NCBI RefSeq assembly: GCF_000390185.1
Contig: NZ_AQHR01000065.1
Coordinates: 1-55,989, forward strand
Origin: Lunatimonas lonarensis
Lineage (GTDB): Bacteria; Bacteroidota; Bacteroidia; Cytophagales; Cyclobacteriaceae
DNA length: 55,989 nt
Reading direction: 5' to 3'
Position 1 is the first letter of the stretch, and each line of letters begins with the position of its first letter. Both the position numbers and the translations under genes were made by a program. The notes below the pieces were generated by a model. That model did no database searches, was not told the origin of the DNA, and saw nothing but the letters and a program-made list of their open reading frames with translations. This document shows, one piece after another, positions 18,176 through 28,388 of the stretch.

Positions 18176-21100
18176 ATGAAAAAGATTTTGGGATTGGATT
18201 TGGGGACTAACTCGATAGGGTGGGCGCTAGTTGAGCAGGATTTTAAAAACAAGCAAGGCAATATTATGGGAATGGGTTCCAGAGTTATTCCTATGAGCCA
18301 AGAAATTCTCGGGGAATTTGCCAGAGGAAATACAAAATCTGAGACTGCTGAAAGAACAAGGTTGAGAAGTGTAAGGAGACTAAGGGAACGTCATCTTTTG
18401 AGAAGAGAGCGCCTGCATCGAGTTCTTCATATTCTTGGGTTTTTACCAAAGCATTATGTCAATCAGATTGATTTTCAAGAAAGGTTGGGAAAGTTTTTTG
18501 AAGAATCTGAGCCAAAGCTTGCATACGATACTGGTGATTTCTTGTTTAAGCCTTCTTTTTTAGAAATGCTTGAGGAATTCAAAATCCATCAGCCAAGTTT
18601 TGTTGAGGGAGACAAAAAAGTGCCTTATGATTGGACCATTTATTTTTTACGGAAAAAGGCATTAACTGAACGAATCGAAAAGGAAGAATTGGCTTGGGTT
18701 ATTCTGAGCTTCAATCAAAAGCGAGGGTATTATCAACTAAGAGGTGAAGATGAGGAGGAAAAGCCAAATAAACTGGAAGAGTTTTACTCTTTGAAAATAG
18801 TTGATATCAAAGTGGATGAATCCCCAAATAAAAAGGGTGACACTTGGTATTCATTAACCTTGGAAAATGGCTGGATTTACAGAAGATCAAGCAAAGTTCC
18901 CCTAGATGATTGGCTAGGTAAAACCAGAGATTTTATCGTCACCACTGATATAGACGAGGAAGGAAATCCCAAATTGGATAAAGAAGGAAATCCTAAAAGA
19001 AGTTTTCGCGCTCCAAGCGAAGATGATTGGGGATTGAGGAAGAAAAAGACCGAAAAGGAAATTCTCGACTCATCCAAAACCGTTGGCCATTTCATTTTTG
19101 AAAACCTTCTGGCTGATCCGACTCAAAAAATCAAGGGAAGGCTGGTCAGAACCATTGAAAGGAAATTCTATAAAGATGAACTGAAGCAGATTTTGGTTTC
19201 CCAAAATAGATTTCATCCAGAACTCAGTGATGCTGATATGATGGCGGATTGTGTCAGGGAACTGTATAAACACAATCATTCCCACCAGAATTTCCTTGCC
19301 AGCAAGGACATCAAGCACCTTTTGGTTGATGATATAATTTTTTACCAAAGACCCTTGCGAAGCCAAAAATCCACTATAGGAAATTGTCCTTTGGAGTTCA
19401 AGACCTTCAAAAAGGATGGAATTGAAATCAAAGTTCCTTACAAAGTGGCTCCCAAATCCCATCCTCTTTTTCAGGAGTTTAGATTACTTCAGTGGGTTTC
19501 TAGCCTTCGGATTATCCGTAAATCAGATGATTCGGATGTGACTAGGGAGTTTTTGGGAACTCAAGATAAAACAAAGCAGCTTTTGGATTATTTGATGACC
19601 CAATCCGAGATGGATTGTAATAAATTGATGACCTTCCTTTTGACTCAGGAGGGATATAAAAGGAAAGACCTTAAGTCTGAAGTCGGCAAGTTTAGATGGA
19701 ATTATGTATTTGATTCCGAAACAGGAGAATCAAAGACTTATCCTGGAAATTCTACAAGAGCAGAATTTCTAAAGAGGTTAGGAAAAGTAGAAGGATTTGA
19801 CTTTTCCAAATACACAGAAGAGTTTGAGGAATCACTTTGGCATCTTGTTTACTCAGTCACCGATAAGGTCGAGTTTGAAAAAGCGCTCAGAAAGTTTAGC
19901 CGCAAAAACGGAATTGAGATCAATTCTTTTGTGGAGAATTTAAAAAAGTTTCCACCCTACAAGAGTGAGTACGCCTCTTATTCCCTTAAAGCCATAAAAA
20001 AACTGTTGGCATTAATGCGATTTGGAGAAAATTGGAAGGAAGATTCTATTGATAGTATATCCAAACACAGGATTGAGAAAATTTTGACAGGAGAATATGA
20101 TCCAGAAATTAAGGATAAGGTTCGTGAAATTTCCAGAGCCTTTGATGAGGTAGAGGACTTCCAAGGTTTGCCGGTTTGGTTTGCGAATTATGTTGTTTAT
20201 GGTCGCCACTCGGAGGCTTCGGAGTTAATAAAGTGGACTTCCAGTGATGAAATGGCTGATTTCATTAAAGAATTCAAACAACATTCCCTCAGAAATCCAA
20301 TTGTTGAACAAGTGGTATTGGAAACCTTGAGAGTGGTCAAGGATATTTGGGATAAGTACGGGCATGGACAAAAAGACTTTTTTGATGAAATACATGTCGA
20401 GTTGGGGCGAGAACTGAAAAATCCTGCTGAGCAAAGGGCTAGACTAACCACTCAGATTTCGGCAAATGAAAACACGAACCTTAGGATTAAGTCGCTTTTG
20501 GTGGAACTTCTACACGACCCTGGGGTAGAAAATGTGAGGCCATATTCTCCCATGCAGCAAGAAATTCTCAAGATTTACGAAGAAGGAGTTTTAAAATCGA
20601 GCTTTGAGGTCCCTGATGATATCCTAAAAATTAGTAAAACGGCACAGCCTTCTTCATCCGATTTAAAGCGCTATAAACTTTGGCTTGAACAAAAATATCG
20701 GTCGCCATACACCGGGAAAATTATTCCTTTAAACAAGCTCTTTACCCCTGCTTATGAAGTAGAGCATGTAATCCCTCAATCCAGATATTTCGATGACAGC
20801 TTTAGTAACAAAGTGATTTGCGAAGCTGCGGTCAACAAATTGAAGGATAACAGGTTGGGGATGGAATTTATTAAATGCTTCCATGGACAAAGAGTTTCCT
20901 TGGGGTTTGGCGAAGAGGTGGAGATTTTTTCGGAAAGTGCCTACAAGGCATTCATCCAGGATAATTTTCCCAAGAACCCAGCTAAAAAAAGAAAACTGTT
21001 GATGGATGAATTACCAGAACAGATGGTCGAAAGGCAAATGAATGACACCCGATATATCAGTAAATTCGTCACTTCCATCTTGTCCAATATTGTTAGGTCG

Positions 21101-22762
21101 GAGGAAAATGATACTGGATTTAATTCCAAAAACATCATTCCTGGAAATGGAAAAATCACGACTGCGCTAAAGCAAGATTGGGGACTCAATGATGTTTGGA
21201 ATGAACTGATTTTGCCGAGGTTTGAACGGATGAATCAACTTACAGGTACCACCGTGTTTACGGCATGGAATGAGAATCACCAGAAATTTCTGCCAACAGT
21301 TCCTTTGGAATACGCAAAAGGCTTCCAGAAAAAAAGAATTGACCACCGACATCACGCCATGGATGCTTTGGTCATTGCCTGCGCTACAAGAGATCACGTG
21401 AATTACTTAAATAATGAACACGCGCTTGGAAAGAATTATAAGGGAAAGGAAGAAAAGCAATCGCGAAGATTTGATCTAAGACAAAAGCTTTGCCTCAAGA
21501 AAAAAAATGGTCACTCCCAAGAGCAGTATGAATGGATTTTCTCTAAGCCATGGGACTCATTTACTCAAGACGCTAAGAAAAATCTGGAGCGAATCATAGT
21601 CAGCTTCAAGCAAAATCTCCGAGTTATCAATAAGACGAGTAATAAATACCTCAGCTACAAGGATGAAGAGGGTAACCTAAGGCTTGATAGTCAAGGCAAA
21701 CCAGTAAAAGCTCTAACAAGGCAGATCAAAGGAGATGCATGGGCGATTAGAAAATCCATTCACAAGGACACCGTTTCAGGGCTCGTCAAATTGCGTCGTG
21801 TCAAAATGGTTAATCTAAGTGTAGCTTTGGATAATCCAGAAAATATTTTGAATAAAAAGCTGAAGAAAAAAATCGCAGAACTAGTCAAGTTGAACTACGA
21901 TAACAAGCTGCTGCTTAAATATTTCAGAGATAGGGATTACATGTTTGATGGAAGGGAGGTATCCAAGCTCGACGTTTACTATTTCGAGGAGGGTTTAGCA
22001 GCCTCAAGGGTGAGTTTGGACACTTCATTTAGTGATAAGAAAATTCAATCGATAACTGACACAGGAATCCGAAAGATTCTTTTAGCACATTTAGCCAATT
22101 ACCATGGGAGACTGGACGAGAAAGGAAAAGTCATTCCTCCAGAAACTCTAGCCTTTACTCCTGAAGGGATAGAGGAACTTAACAAAAATATCAAAGGTCT
22201 CAATGGTGGTAAATTCCATCAGCCCATTTTCAAAGTTCGTACCTATGAACCCAAAGGCAATAAGTTTCAAGTTGGCTTTAAAGGAAACAAGAACTCCAAA
22301 TATGTCGAGGCAGCAAAAGGAACAAATCTGTTTTTTGCTATTTATTTGAATGATGAAGGAAAGAGGAGCTATGAAACCATTCCTTTCAATGTGGTGATGG
22401 AAAGGCTAAAGCAAGGTGAGGGTCCGGTGCCCCAGACAAATGAGAAAGGTGGCAAACTTCTATTTCATCTATCTCCAAATGAGTTGGTGTATGTTCCAGA
22501 AACAGACGAAAATTATACAAATGTTGATTTTAAAAACCTTTCCAAAGAGCAGGTGGAGAAGATATATAAAATGGTAAGTAGTACAGGTTCAGAATGCCAT
22601 TTTGTTCGTGCGGATATATCATCATTAATAAAGGGATATGACGCAAAGACAAAGGTGGGAGAACTTGGTAGTTTGAATAAACAAGAGGTGACAAATAATG
22701 GAATGACTCGAATAAAAGAGAAGTGTTGGAAAATTAAGATAGACCGATTAGGGAGCATCTAG
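18176..22762 (+). CDS. cas9: Cas9 endonuclease, type II-C
   Basis: A 1528-residue RNA-guided DNA endonuclease that cleaves DNA matched by crRNA paired with tracrRNA. RuvC-I is GLDLGTNSIGWALV (Asp8), followed by the arginine-rich bridge helix (about residues 58-95). RuvC-II is IHVELGREL (Glu742), the HNH domain is YEVEHVIPQSRYFDDSFSNK (His864), and RuvC-III is DHRHHAMDALVIA (His1060, Asp1063). All nuclease residues are present, so the enzyme should be active. The C-terminal end (ELGSLNKQE...KIDRLGSI) is the PAM-interacting region of Bacteroidota Cas9. Size is at the upper end for II-C. The gene is visibly richer in A and T than its neighbours. No csn2 or cas4 is present, which with the order fits II-C. 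Confidence 0.98.
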   Translation: MKKILGLDLGTNSIGWALVEQDFKNKQGNIMGMGSRVIPMSQEILGEFARGNTKSETAERTRLRSVRRLRERHLLRRERLHRVLHILGFLPKHYVNQIDFQERLGKFFEESEPKLAYDTGDFLFKPSFLEMLEEFKIHQPSFVEGDKKVPYDWTIYFLRKKALTERIEKEELAWVILSFNQKRGYYQLRGEDEEEKPNKLEEFYSLKIVDIKVDESPNKKGDTWYSLTLENGWIYRRSSKVPLDDWLGKTRDFIVTTDIDEEGNPKLDKEGNPKRSFRAPSEDDWGLRKKKTEKEILDSSKTVGHFIFENLLADPTQKIKGRLVRTIERKFYKDELKQILVSQNRFHPELSDADMMADCVRELYKHNHSHQNFLASKDIKHLLVDDIIFYQRPLRSQKSTIGNCPLEFKTFKKDGIEIKVPYKVAPKSHPLFQEFRLLQWVSSLRIIRKSDDSDVTREFLGTQDKTKQLLDYLMTQSEMDCNKLMTFLLTQEGYKRKDLKSEVGKFRWNYVFDSETGESKTYPGNSTRAEFLKRLGKVEGFDFSKYTEEFEESLWHLVYSVTDKVEFEKALRKFSRKNGIEINSFVENLKKFPPYKSEYASYSLKAIKKLLALMRFGENWKEDSIDSISKHRIEKILTGEYDPEIKDKVREISRAFDEVEDFQGLPVWFANYVVYGRHSEASELIKWTSSDEMADFIKEFKQHSLRNPIVEQVVLETLRVVKDIWDKYGHGQKDFFDEIHVELGRELKNPAEQRARLTTQISANENTNLRIKSLLVELLHDPGVENVRPYSPMQQEILKIYEEGVLKSSFEVPDDILKISKTAQPSSSDLKRYKLWLEQKYRSPYTGKIIPLNKLFTPAYEVEHVIPQSRYFDDSFSNKVICEAAVNKLKDNRLGMEFIKCFHGQRVSLGFGEEVEIFSESAYKAFIQDNFPKNPAKKRKLLMDELPEQMVERQMNDTRYISKFVTSILSNIVRSEENDTGFNSKNIIPGNGKITTALKQDWGLNDVWNELILPRFERMNQLTGTTVFTAWNENHQKFLPTVPLEYAKGFQKKRIDHRHHAMDALVIACATRDHVNYLNNEHALGKNYKGKEEKQSRRFDLRQKLCLKKKNGHSQEQYEWIFSKPWDSFTQDAKKNLERIIVSFKQNLRVINKTSNKYLSYKDEEGNLRLDSQGKPVKALTRQIKGDAWAIRKSIHKDTVSGLVKLRRVKMVNLSVALDNPENILNKKLKKKIAELVKLNYDNKLLLKYFRDRDYMFDGREVSKLDVYYFEEGLAASRVSLDTSFSDKKIQSITDTGIRKILLAHLANYHGRLDEKGKVIPPETLAFTPEGIEELNKNIKGLNGGKFHQPIFKVRTYEPKGNKFQVGFKGNKNSKYVEAAKGTNLFFAIYLNDEGKRSYETIPFNVVMERLKQGEGPVPQTNEKGGKLLFHLSPNELVYVPETDENYTNVDFKNLSKEQVEKIYKMVSSTGSECHFVRADISSLIKGYDAKTKVGELGSLNKQEVTNNGMTRIKEKCWKIKIDRLGSI

Positions 22763-22774
22763 TGATTTTTTCAA

Positions 22775-23353
22775 ATGGAACCAGGCTATTATTATCATAT
22801 CTACAAAGACGCCAACGGAACGGAGAATATTTTCCGGGAGGATGAGAATTATCAGTTTTTCCCGAGGCAATATGCTAGGTATCTAGATGAAGTGGTAAAT
22901 ACTTATGCCTATTGCCTTATACCCAATCATTTCCATTTGTTGGTGGGGGTTAAGGAAGAGGAGCAGTTGAAGTCAACTTTTCCAAAGTTCGGAACTTTGG
23001 AAAAGTTAATCTCCAAGCAATTCGCTAATTTCTTTAGTTCTTACACTCAGTCGTTTAATAAAGTGTATGATAGGAGAGGAAGTTTATTTGTAAAAAATTT
23101 CAAAAGAACCCCAATCCTAGATGAACGCCAATGGCAAGAAACCTTCCTTTATATCCACCTCAACCCCGTAAAGCATGGCTTTGTCAAAGATCACCAAGAT
23201 TGGAAGTGGTCAAGTTGGCATGCCTACCAAAGTCTCAACAGGCCTTTAAATTTAAACAGAGCCTATTTTAACAATTTCTTCGACGGTTGGGAGCATGTGA
23301 GAAATATCATAGAAGTAAAAAAGGAATGGTTGATGAATAAAAATTTGGAATAG
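22775..23353 (+). CDS. REP-associated tyrosine transposase (RAYT, Y1/HUH family)
   Basis: A 192-residue single-strand DNA transposase/endonuclease-like protein. The family pattern is complete: PGYYYHIY near the start, TYAYCLIPNHFHLLV with the HUH pair His52 and His54, the helix with Tyr90 (SYTQSFNKVYDRRGSLF) as the probable nucleophile, YIHLNPVKHGFV and DWKWSSWHAY. It looks intact. Its start lies 12 bases after the cas9 stop, on the same strand, so it reads as a member of the cas operon, and cas1 follows 73 bases later. A perfect palindrome lies just downstream, as REP hairpins do for RAYT genes. Such genes are usually single-copy and not flanked by terminal repeats. Confidence 0.9.
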   Translation: MEPGYYYHIYKDANGTENIFREDENYQFFPRQYARYLDEVVNTYAYCLIPNHFHLLVGVKEEEQLKSTFPKFGTLEKLISKQFANFFSSYTQSFNKVYDRRGSLFVKNFKRTPILDERQWQETFLYIHLNPVKHGFVKDHQDWKWSSWHAYQSLNRPLNLNRAYFNNFFDGWEHVRNIIEVKKEWLMNKNLE

Positions 23354-23370
23354 TGGTGGTTCGAAAAAAA

Positions 23371-23398
23371 TTTCCAATCCGCCTAGGCGGATTGGAAA
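23371..23398. repeat. Perfect 28-bp palindrome between RAYT and cas1 (REP-like)
   Basis: TTTCCAATCCGCC, TA, GGCGGATTGGAAA is a perfect inverted repeat with a CCTAGG centre. It may be the REP target of the adjacent transposase. On the minus strand it is followed by seven T, so it could also act as a terminator for antisense transcripts. Confidence 0.75.
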
Positions 23399-23426
23399 AG
23401 TTAACTACAGCCAGAACCTTGGAAAC

Positions 23427-24663
<1,237 letters not shown>

Positions 24664-24753
24664 GGGAGTAATCCTGGCAGGTTGTCAAAAATCTACCCGG
24701 TCTACCCTGCATAGTGAAATCTTGCCGGATTTTTTGTTTCTAATTTAGCGTAT

Positions 24754-24793
24754 AAAAAACAGCATACCAGCTAGTTAGGTGCTGGTATGCTGT
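24754..24793 (-). terminator. Terminator of the crRNA precursor, overlapping the first repeat
   Basis: A 13-bp perfect stem, ACAGCATACCAGC (24759-24771) and GCTGGTATGCTGT (24781-24793), with a nine-base loop, followed on the minus strand by TTTTTT. The right arm uses the first five bases of repeat 1. It terminates minus-strand transcription of the array before cas2. Confidence 0.85.
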
Positions 24794-27713
24794 GATTTAC
24801 CCCTTAAGGTACAATTTTGAAAGCAATTCACAACGGCTTTTCGTCAGTCCAACGACCCCTCCGAGCTGTGATTTACCCCTTAAGGTACAATTTTGAAAGC
24901 AATTCACAACGATGATCTCCTCCGTATTGCGTTCCTCGCAGCTGTGATTTACCCCTTAAGGTACAATTTTGAAAGCAATTCACAACCGTAGGCTTGCGCG
25001 TTGTTTTTTTGGAATTGCTGTGATTTACCCCTTAAGGTACAATTTTGAAAGCAATTCACAACACTTTGTAGGCTTTGTTGTCTGTGGGAATGGCTGTGAT
25101 TTACCCCTTAAGGTACAATTTTGAAAGCAATTCACAACTATTGCCAATGAATACAGGAATAATAATGGGCTGTGATTTACCCCTTAAGGTACAATTTTGA
25201 AAGCAATTCACAACGGGTTTGTTGGCTTTTCCATGTCAGTCATTGCTGTGATTTACCCCTTAAGGTACAATTTTGAAAGCAATTCACAACTGCCACGTGT
25301 TGGTGGATTTGCTTTGTTCGGCTGTGATTTACCCCTTAAGGTACAATTTTGAAAGCAATTCACAACCTCTTTCCTCTTCCTTAAGCGCATCTACTTGCTG
25401 TGATTTACCCCTTAAGGTACAATTTTGAAAGCAATTCACAACCGCACAGATGAAGGAGATCTTCAACCTAAGCTGTGATTTACCCCTTAAGGTACAATTT
25501 TGAAAGCAATTCACAACGATACGGCCATGATGCATGCCGTGAACGCCGCTGTGATTTACCCCTTAAGGTACAATTTTGAAAGCAATTCACAACAGCACCT
25601 GCATGGACAGCTTTTCCTTCTCAGCTGTGATTTACCCCTTAAGGTACAATTTTGAAAGCAATTCACAACTGAATCTGTCTGCATATTTTTAAATTTTGTG
25701 CTGTGATTTACCCCTTAAGGTACAATTTTGAAAGCAATTCACAACACTGGAACAGCTGTATGTGCAGCTTATTGGCTGTGATTTACCCCTTAAGGTACAA
25801 TTTTGAAAGCAATTCACAACGGGCTATTTGATGATAATTTCTATATGCGTGCTGTGATTTACCCCTTAAGGTACAATTTTGAAAGCAATTCACAACATAG
25901 GCTACCAGGTCATTGAAATAGAAGCCGCTGTGATTTACCCCTTAAGGTACAATTTTGAAAGCAATTCACAACCGGGTTGCATCCGTGCTTTTTTCCGGAC
26001 AGGCTGTGATTTACCCCTTAAGGTACAATTTTGAAAGCAATTCACAACTGAAAAAGCGCTGTTTTTCCGGCAGGGAAGCTGTGATTTACCCCTTAAGGTA
26101 CAATTTTGAAAGCAATTCACAACCGGGCCGGTCGCCGATCACGAAGCGGCCAGCTGTGATTTACCCCTTAAGGTACAATTTTGAAAGCAATTCACAACAT
26201 AGATCATAATTCACTAAAACCCGGAGATGCTGTGATTTACCCCTTAAGGTACAATTTTGAAAGCAATTCACAACATTGGCCTAGCTTTTCACTGTCCTCT
26301 AAGAGCTGTGATTTACCCCTTAAGGTACAATTTTGAAAGCAATTCACAACGATGAAAGAAGGCAAGAAGTTTGAAGGGTGCTGTGATTTACCCCTTAAGG
26401 TACAATTTTGAAAGCAATTCACAACCTTCAGGCGCATCGGAAAAATCGCTTGTACGCTGTGATTTACCCCTTAAGGTACAATTTTGAAAGCAATTCACAA
26501 CCCTACTGAGTTTACAACCCCCGTGGTAAACGCTGTGATTTACCCCTTAAGGTACAATTTTGAAAGCAATTCACAACAGGTGCGGATCCGATATCCCCAG
26601 CTGCTCCGCTGTGATTTACCCCTTAAGGTACAATTTTGAAAGCAATTCACAACTTTATGTCGGTGTACTTTTTGATAAACGAAGCTGTGATTTACCCCTT
26701 AAGGTACAATTTTGAAAGCAATTCACAACATAGATTAACCTAATCCAAGACATTGTGAAGCTGTGATTTACCCCTTAAGGTACAATTTTGAAAGCAATTC
26801 ACAACTGTGGTATTTGGATAACGACTGCCCTTTCGCTGTGATTTACCCCTTAAGGTACAATTTTGAAAGCAATTCACAACTGCTTGCGGTTTCAAAGGTT
26901 ACAATTTTGTGCTGTGATTTACCCCTTAAGGTACAATTTTGAAAGCAATTCACAACTTTTTATCTCTATCGTTCTCATTTCACATCGCTGTGATTTACCC
27001 CTTAAGGTACAATTTTGAAAGCAATTCACAACGGTGACCACTTTGTAGGCTTTGTTGTCTGTGCTGTGATTTACCCCTTAAGGTACAATTTTGAAAGCAA
27101 TTCACAACATAGTTGAAGTTTTTGTCCTCGATCATAGGGCTGTGATTTACCCCTTAAGGTACAATTTTGAAAGCAATTCACAACATCATTACTCATGTTA
27201 TCAGTATTTGAATGGCTGTGATTTACCCCTTAAGGTACAATTTTGAAAGCAATTCACAACGGTCAATTAAGAATAGATCAGCGGGGTAAAGCTGTGATTT
27301 ACCCCTTAAGGTACAATTTTGAAAGCAATTCACAATGGTGCGTTTCTTGTAGCGGCAGTCTTGGGGCTGTGATTTACCCCTTAAGGTACAATTTTGAAAG
27401 CAATTCACAACACCCGACTTCATTCCCCCACAGGAGGTAGTGCTGTGATTTACCCCTTAAGGTACAATTTTGAAAGCAATTCACAACTTAAGCTCATTTA
27501 CATAATCTTCTATACTTGCTGTGATTTACCCCTTAAGGTACAATTTTGAAAGCAATTCACAACGGGCGATGGTCTGTCCCTTGATGCCGTCGGGCTGTGA
27601 TTTACCCCTTAAGGTACAATTTTGAAAGCAATTCACAACGGCCTTTTGGTCTTCGGTACCTTCGAAGGGCTGTGATTTTCCCCTTAAGGTACAAGTTGAA
27701 AGCCTTCGGTCAC
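24789..27713 (-). CRISPR. Type II-C CRISPR array: 38 intact repeats, one decayed repeat, 38 spacers
   Basis: The repeat is 46 bases, starting GCTGTGATTT and ending GCAATTCACAAC on the plus strand. The crRNA sense is the reverse complement (starting GTTGTGAATTGC), because its first half pairs with the tracrRNA. Spacers are 29 or 30 bases. All repeats look identical apart from repeat 34 (27291-27336), which ends in T instead of C, and repeat 39 (from 27669), which is decayed. Spacers 4 (25063-25092) and 30 (27033-27062) overlap in sequence by 23 bases. A promoter at 27869-27899 and a terminator at 24754-24793 show leftward transcription. Confidence 0.98.
27669..27713. repeat. Decayed terminal CRISPR repeat
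   Basis: Begins like the others (GCTGTGATTT, then CCCCTTAAGGTACAA) but has a substitution, a two-base loss and a diverged end (CTTCGGTCAC where AATTCACAAC is expected). The lost part is the half that would pair with tracrRNA. A further GCTGTG at 27763 may be another remnant. Confidence 0.85.
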
Positions 27714-27868
27714 ATCAAATAGGTTGAGATCGCTGATTTCGGTGGTCACCTGCTTGAAGCGGCTGTGTGTTGGAGACTTTTTATAGATATTCTCAAAAAC
27801 GTTTTTTCAAAAAAACATTATTTACCCATAATTGTTGCTCGGAAAATACGATAATGGAAAAACTGACT

Positions 27869-27899
27869 CAAAGGTATCTAAAAGGTAGACCCTAATCAA
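27869..27899 (-). promoter_or_regulatory. Promoter of the CRISPR array
   Basis: On the minus strand TTG (27897-27899), 20 bases, TACCTTTG (27869-27876): an exact match to TAnnTTTG at ideal spacing, about 155 bases before the decayed repeat and pointing into the array. Confidence 0.7.
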
Positions 27900-27956
27900 C
27901 AGGGTAGGGTCATTCATGGATAGGTATCACCTGAAAACCTCAACGGCTTTGCGAAG

Positions 27957-28269
27957 CTACAATATAGGTAAAAGAATGTTTTCTGCCCTCCATCCAATAT
28001 ATGCGTTTAGTGCCTTTTTCAGGTTTTTCCTATCCGATTGCTTGGCTTTGGCTATTGCTTTCTGCGATATAACTCTCCTGTCCTAGCCAAATAAATCCAA
28101 GTTATTGACCAAATCGATCAACAGACATTCAATATGTCTCGCAGGATTTCCGTTGGAGGTGGGCAGCCTGACCCGGTAGCAATTGGCAGAAGAAAAGGAC
28201 TGCACGAAATCCTTTTCCCAAAAACCGGGGGGCGGAAATGAAAATATCCAGCCATACCAGCTAACTTAG
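27957..28269 (-). pseudogene. Probable gene remnant with an internal TAG
   Basis: One minus-strand frame stays open from 28269 to 27957 except for a TAG at 28083-28085. Before the TAG it reads like a normal protein end (CYRVRLPTSNGNPARHI, then LLIDLVNNLDLFG); after it the same frame continues with QKAIAKAKQSDRKNLKKALN and ends at 27957. There is no ATG at the front. I do not recognise the family. It may be the tail of an eroded mobile or defence gene. Confidence 0.35.
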
Positions 28270-28388
28270 GGAGTGAAATCGATCCGGCAAAGACGGACTG
28301 ACCTGCCCTATGCAACCCGCAATGGGATAAAAACATAGTTGCCTCTTTGCTGTTTTCTACCTCAGACCTCCTATCAAACGAAAGCCAA

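Larger units (their letters stand above)
27714..28388. other. Region beyond the array: leader and gene remnant
   Basis: The first 190 bases hold an AT-rich stretch (about 27780-27840) and the array promoter. Bases 27957-28269 on the minus strand read as a decayed coding region. Nothing else is supported before the DUF2461 gene at 28389. Confidence 0.5.

Noticed and set aside
17977-18261. Minus-strand frame of 94 codons over the tracrRNA and cas9 start
   Set aside because: It overlaps the tracrRNA and its terminator and has no protein-like features.
26806-26834. Spacer 27 resembles bases near 5671 (GGATAACGACTG in both), a possible self-target
   Set aside because: Only 12 consecutive bases match before a gap. 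Several such matches are expected by chance for 38 spacers against this window.
26881-26910. Spacer 28 contains a stretch like the repeat (AAGGTTACAATTTTG)
   Set aside because: Short, with an inserted base; most likely chance.
27283-27305. Eight-bp hairpin formed by the end of spacer 33 and the following repeat
   Set aside because: It depends on one spacer only and has no sign of selection.
24789-27713. Several open frames of 60-90 codons across the CRISPR array on both strands
   Set aside because: They are translations of the repeat (for example NCFQNCTLRGKSQ over and over) and arise because repeat plus spacer is often 76 or 75 bases.
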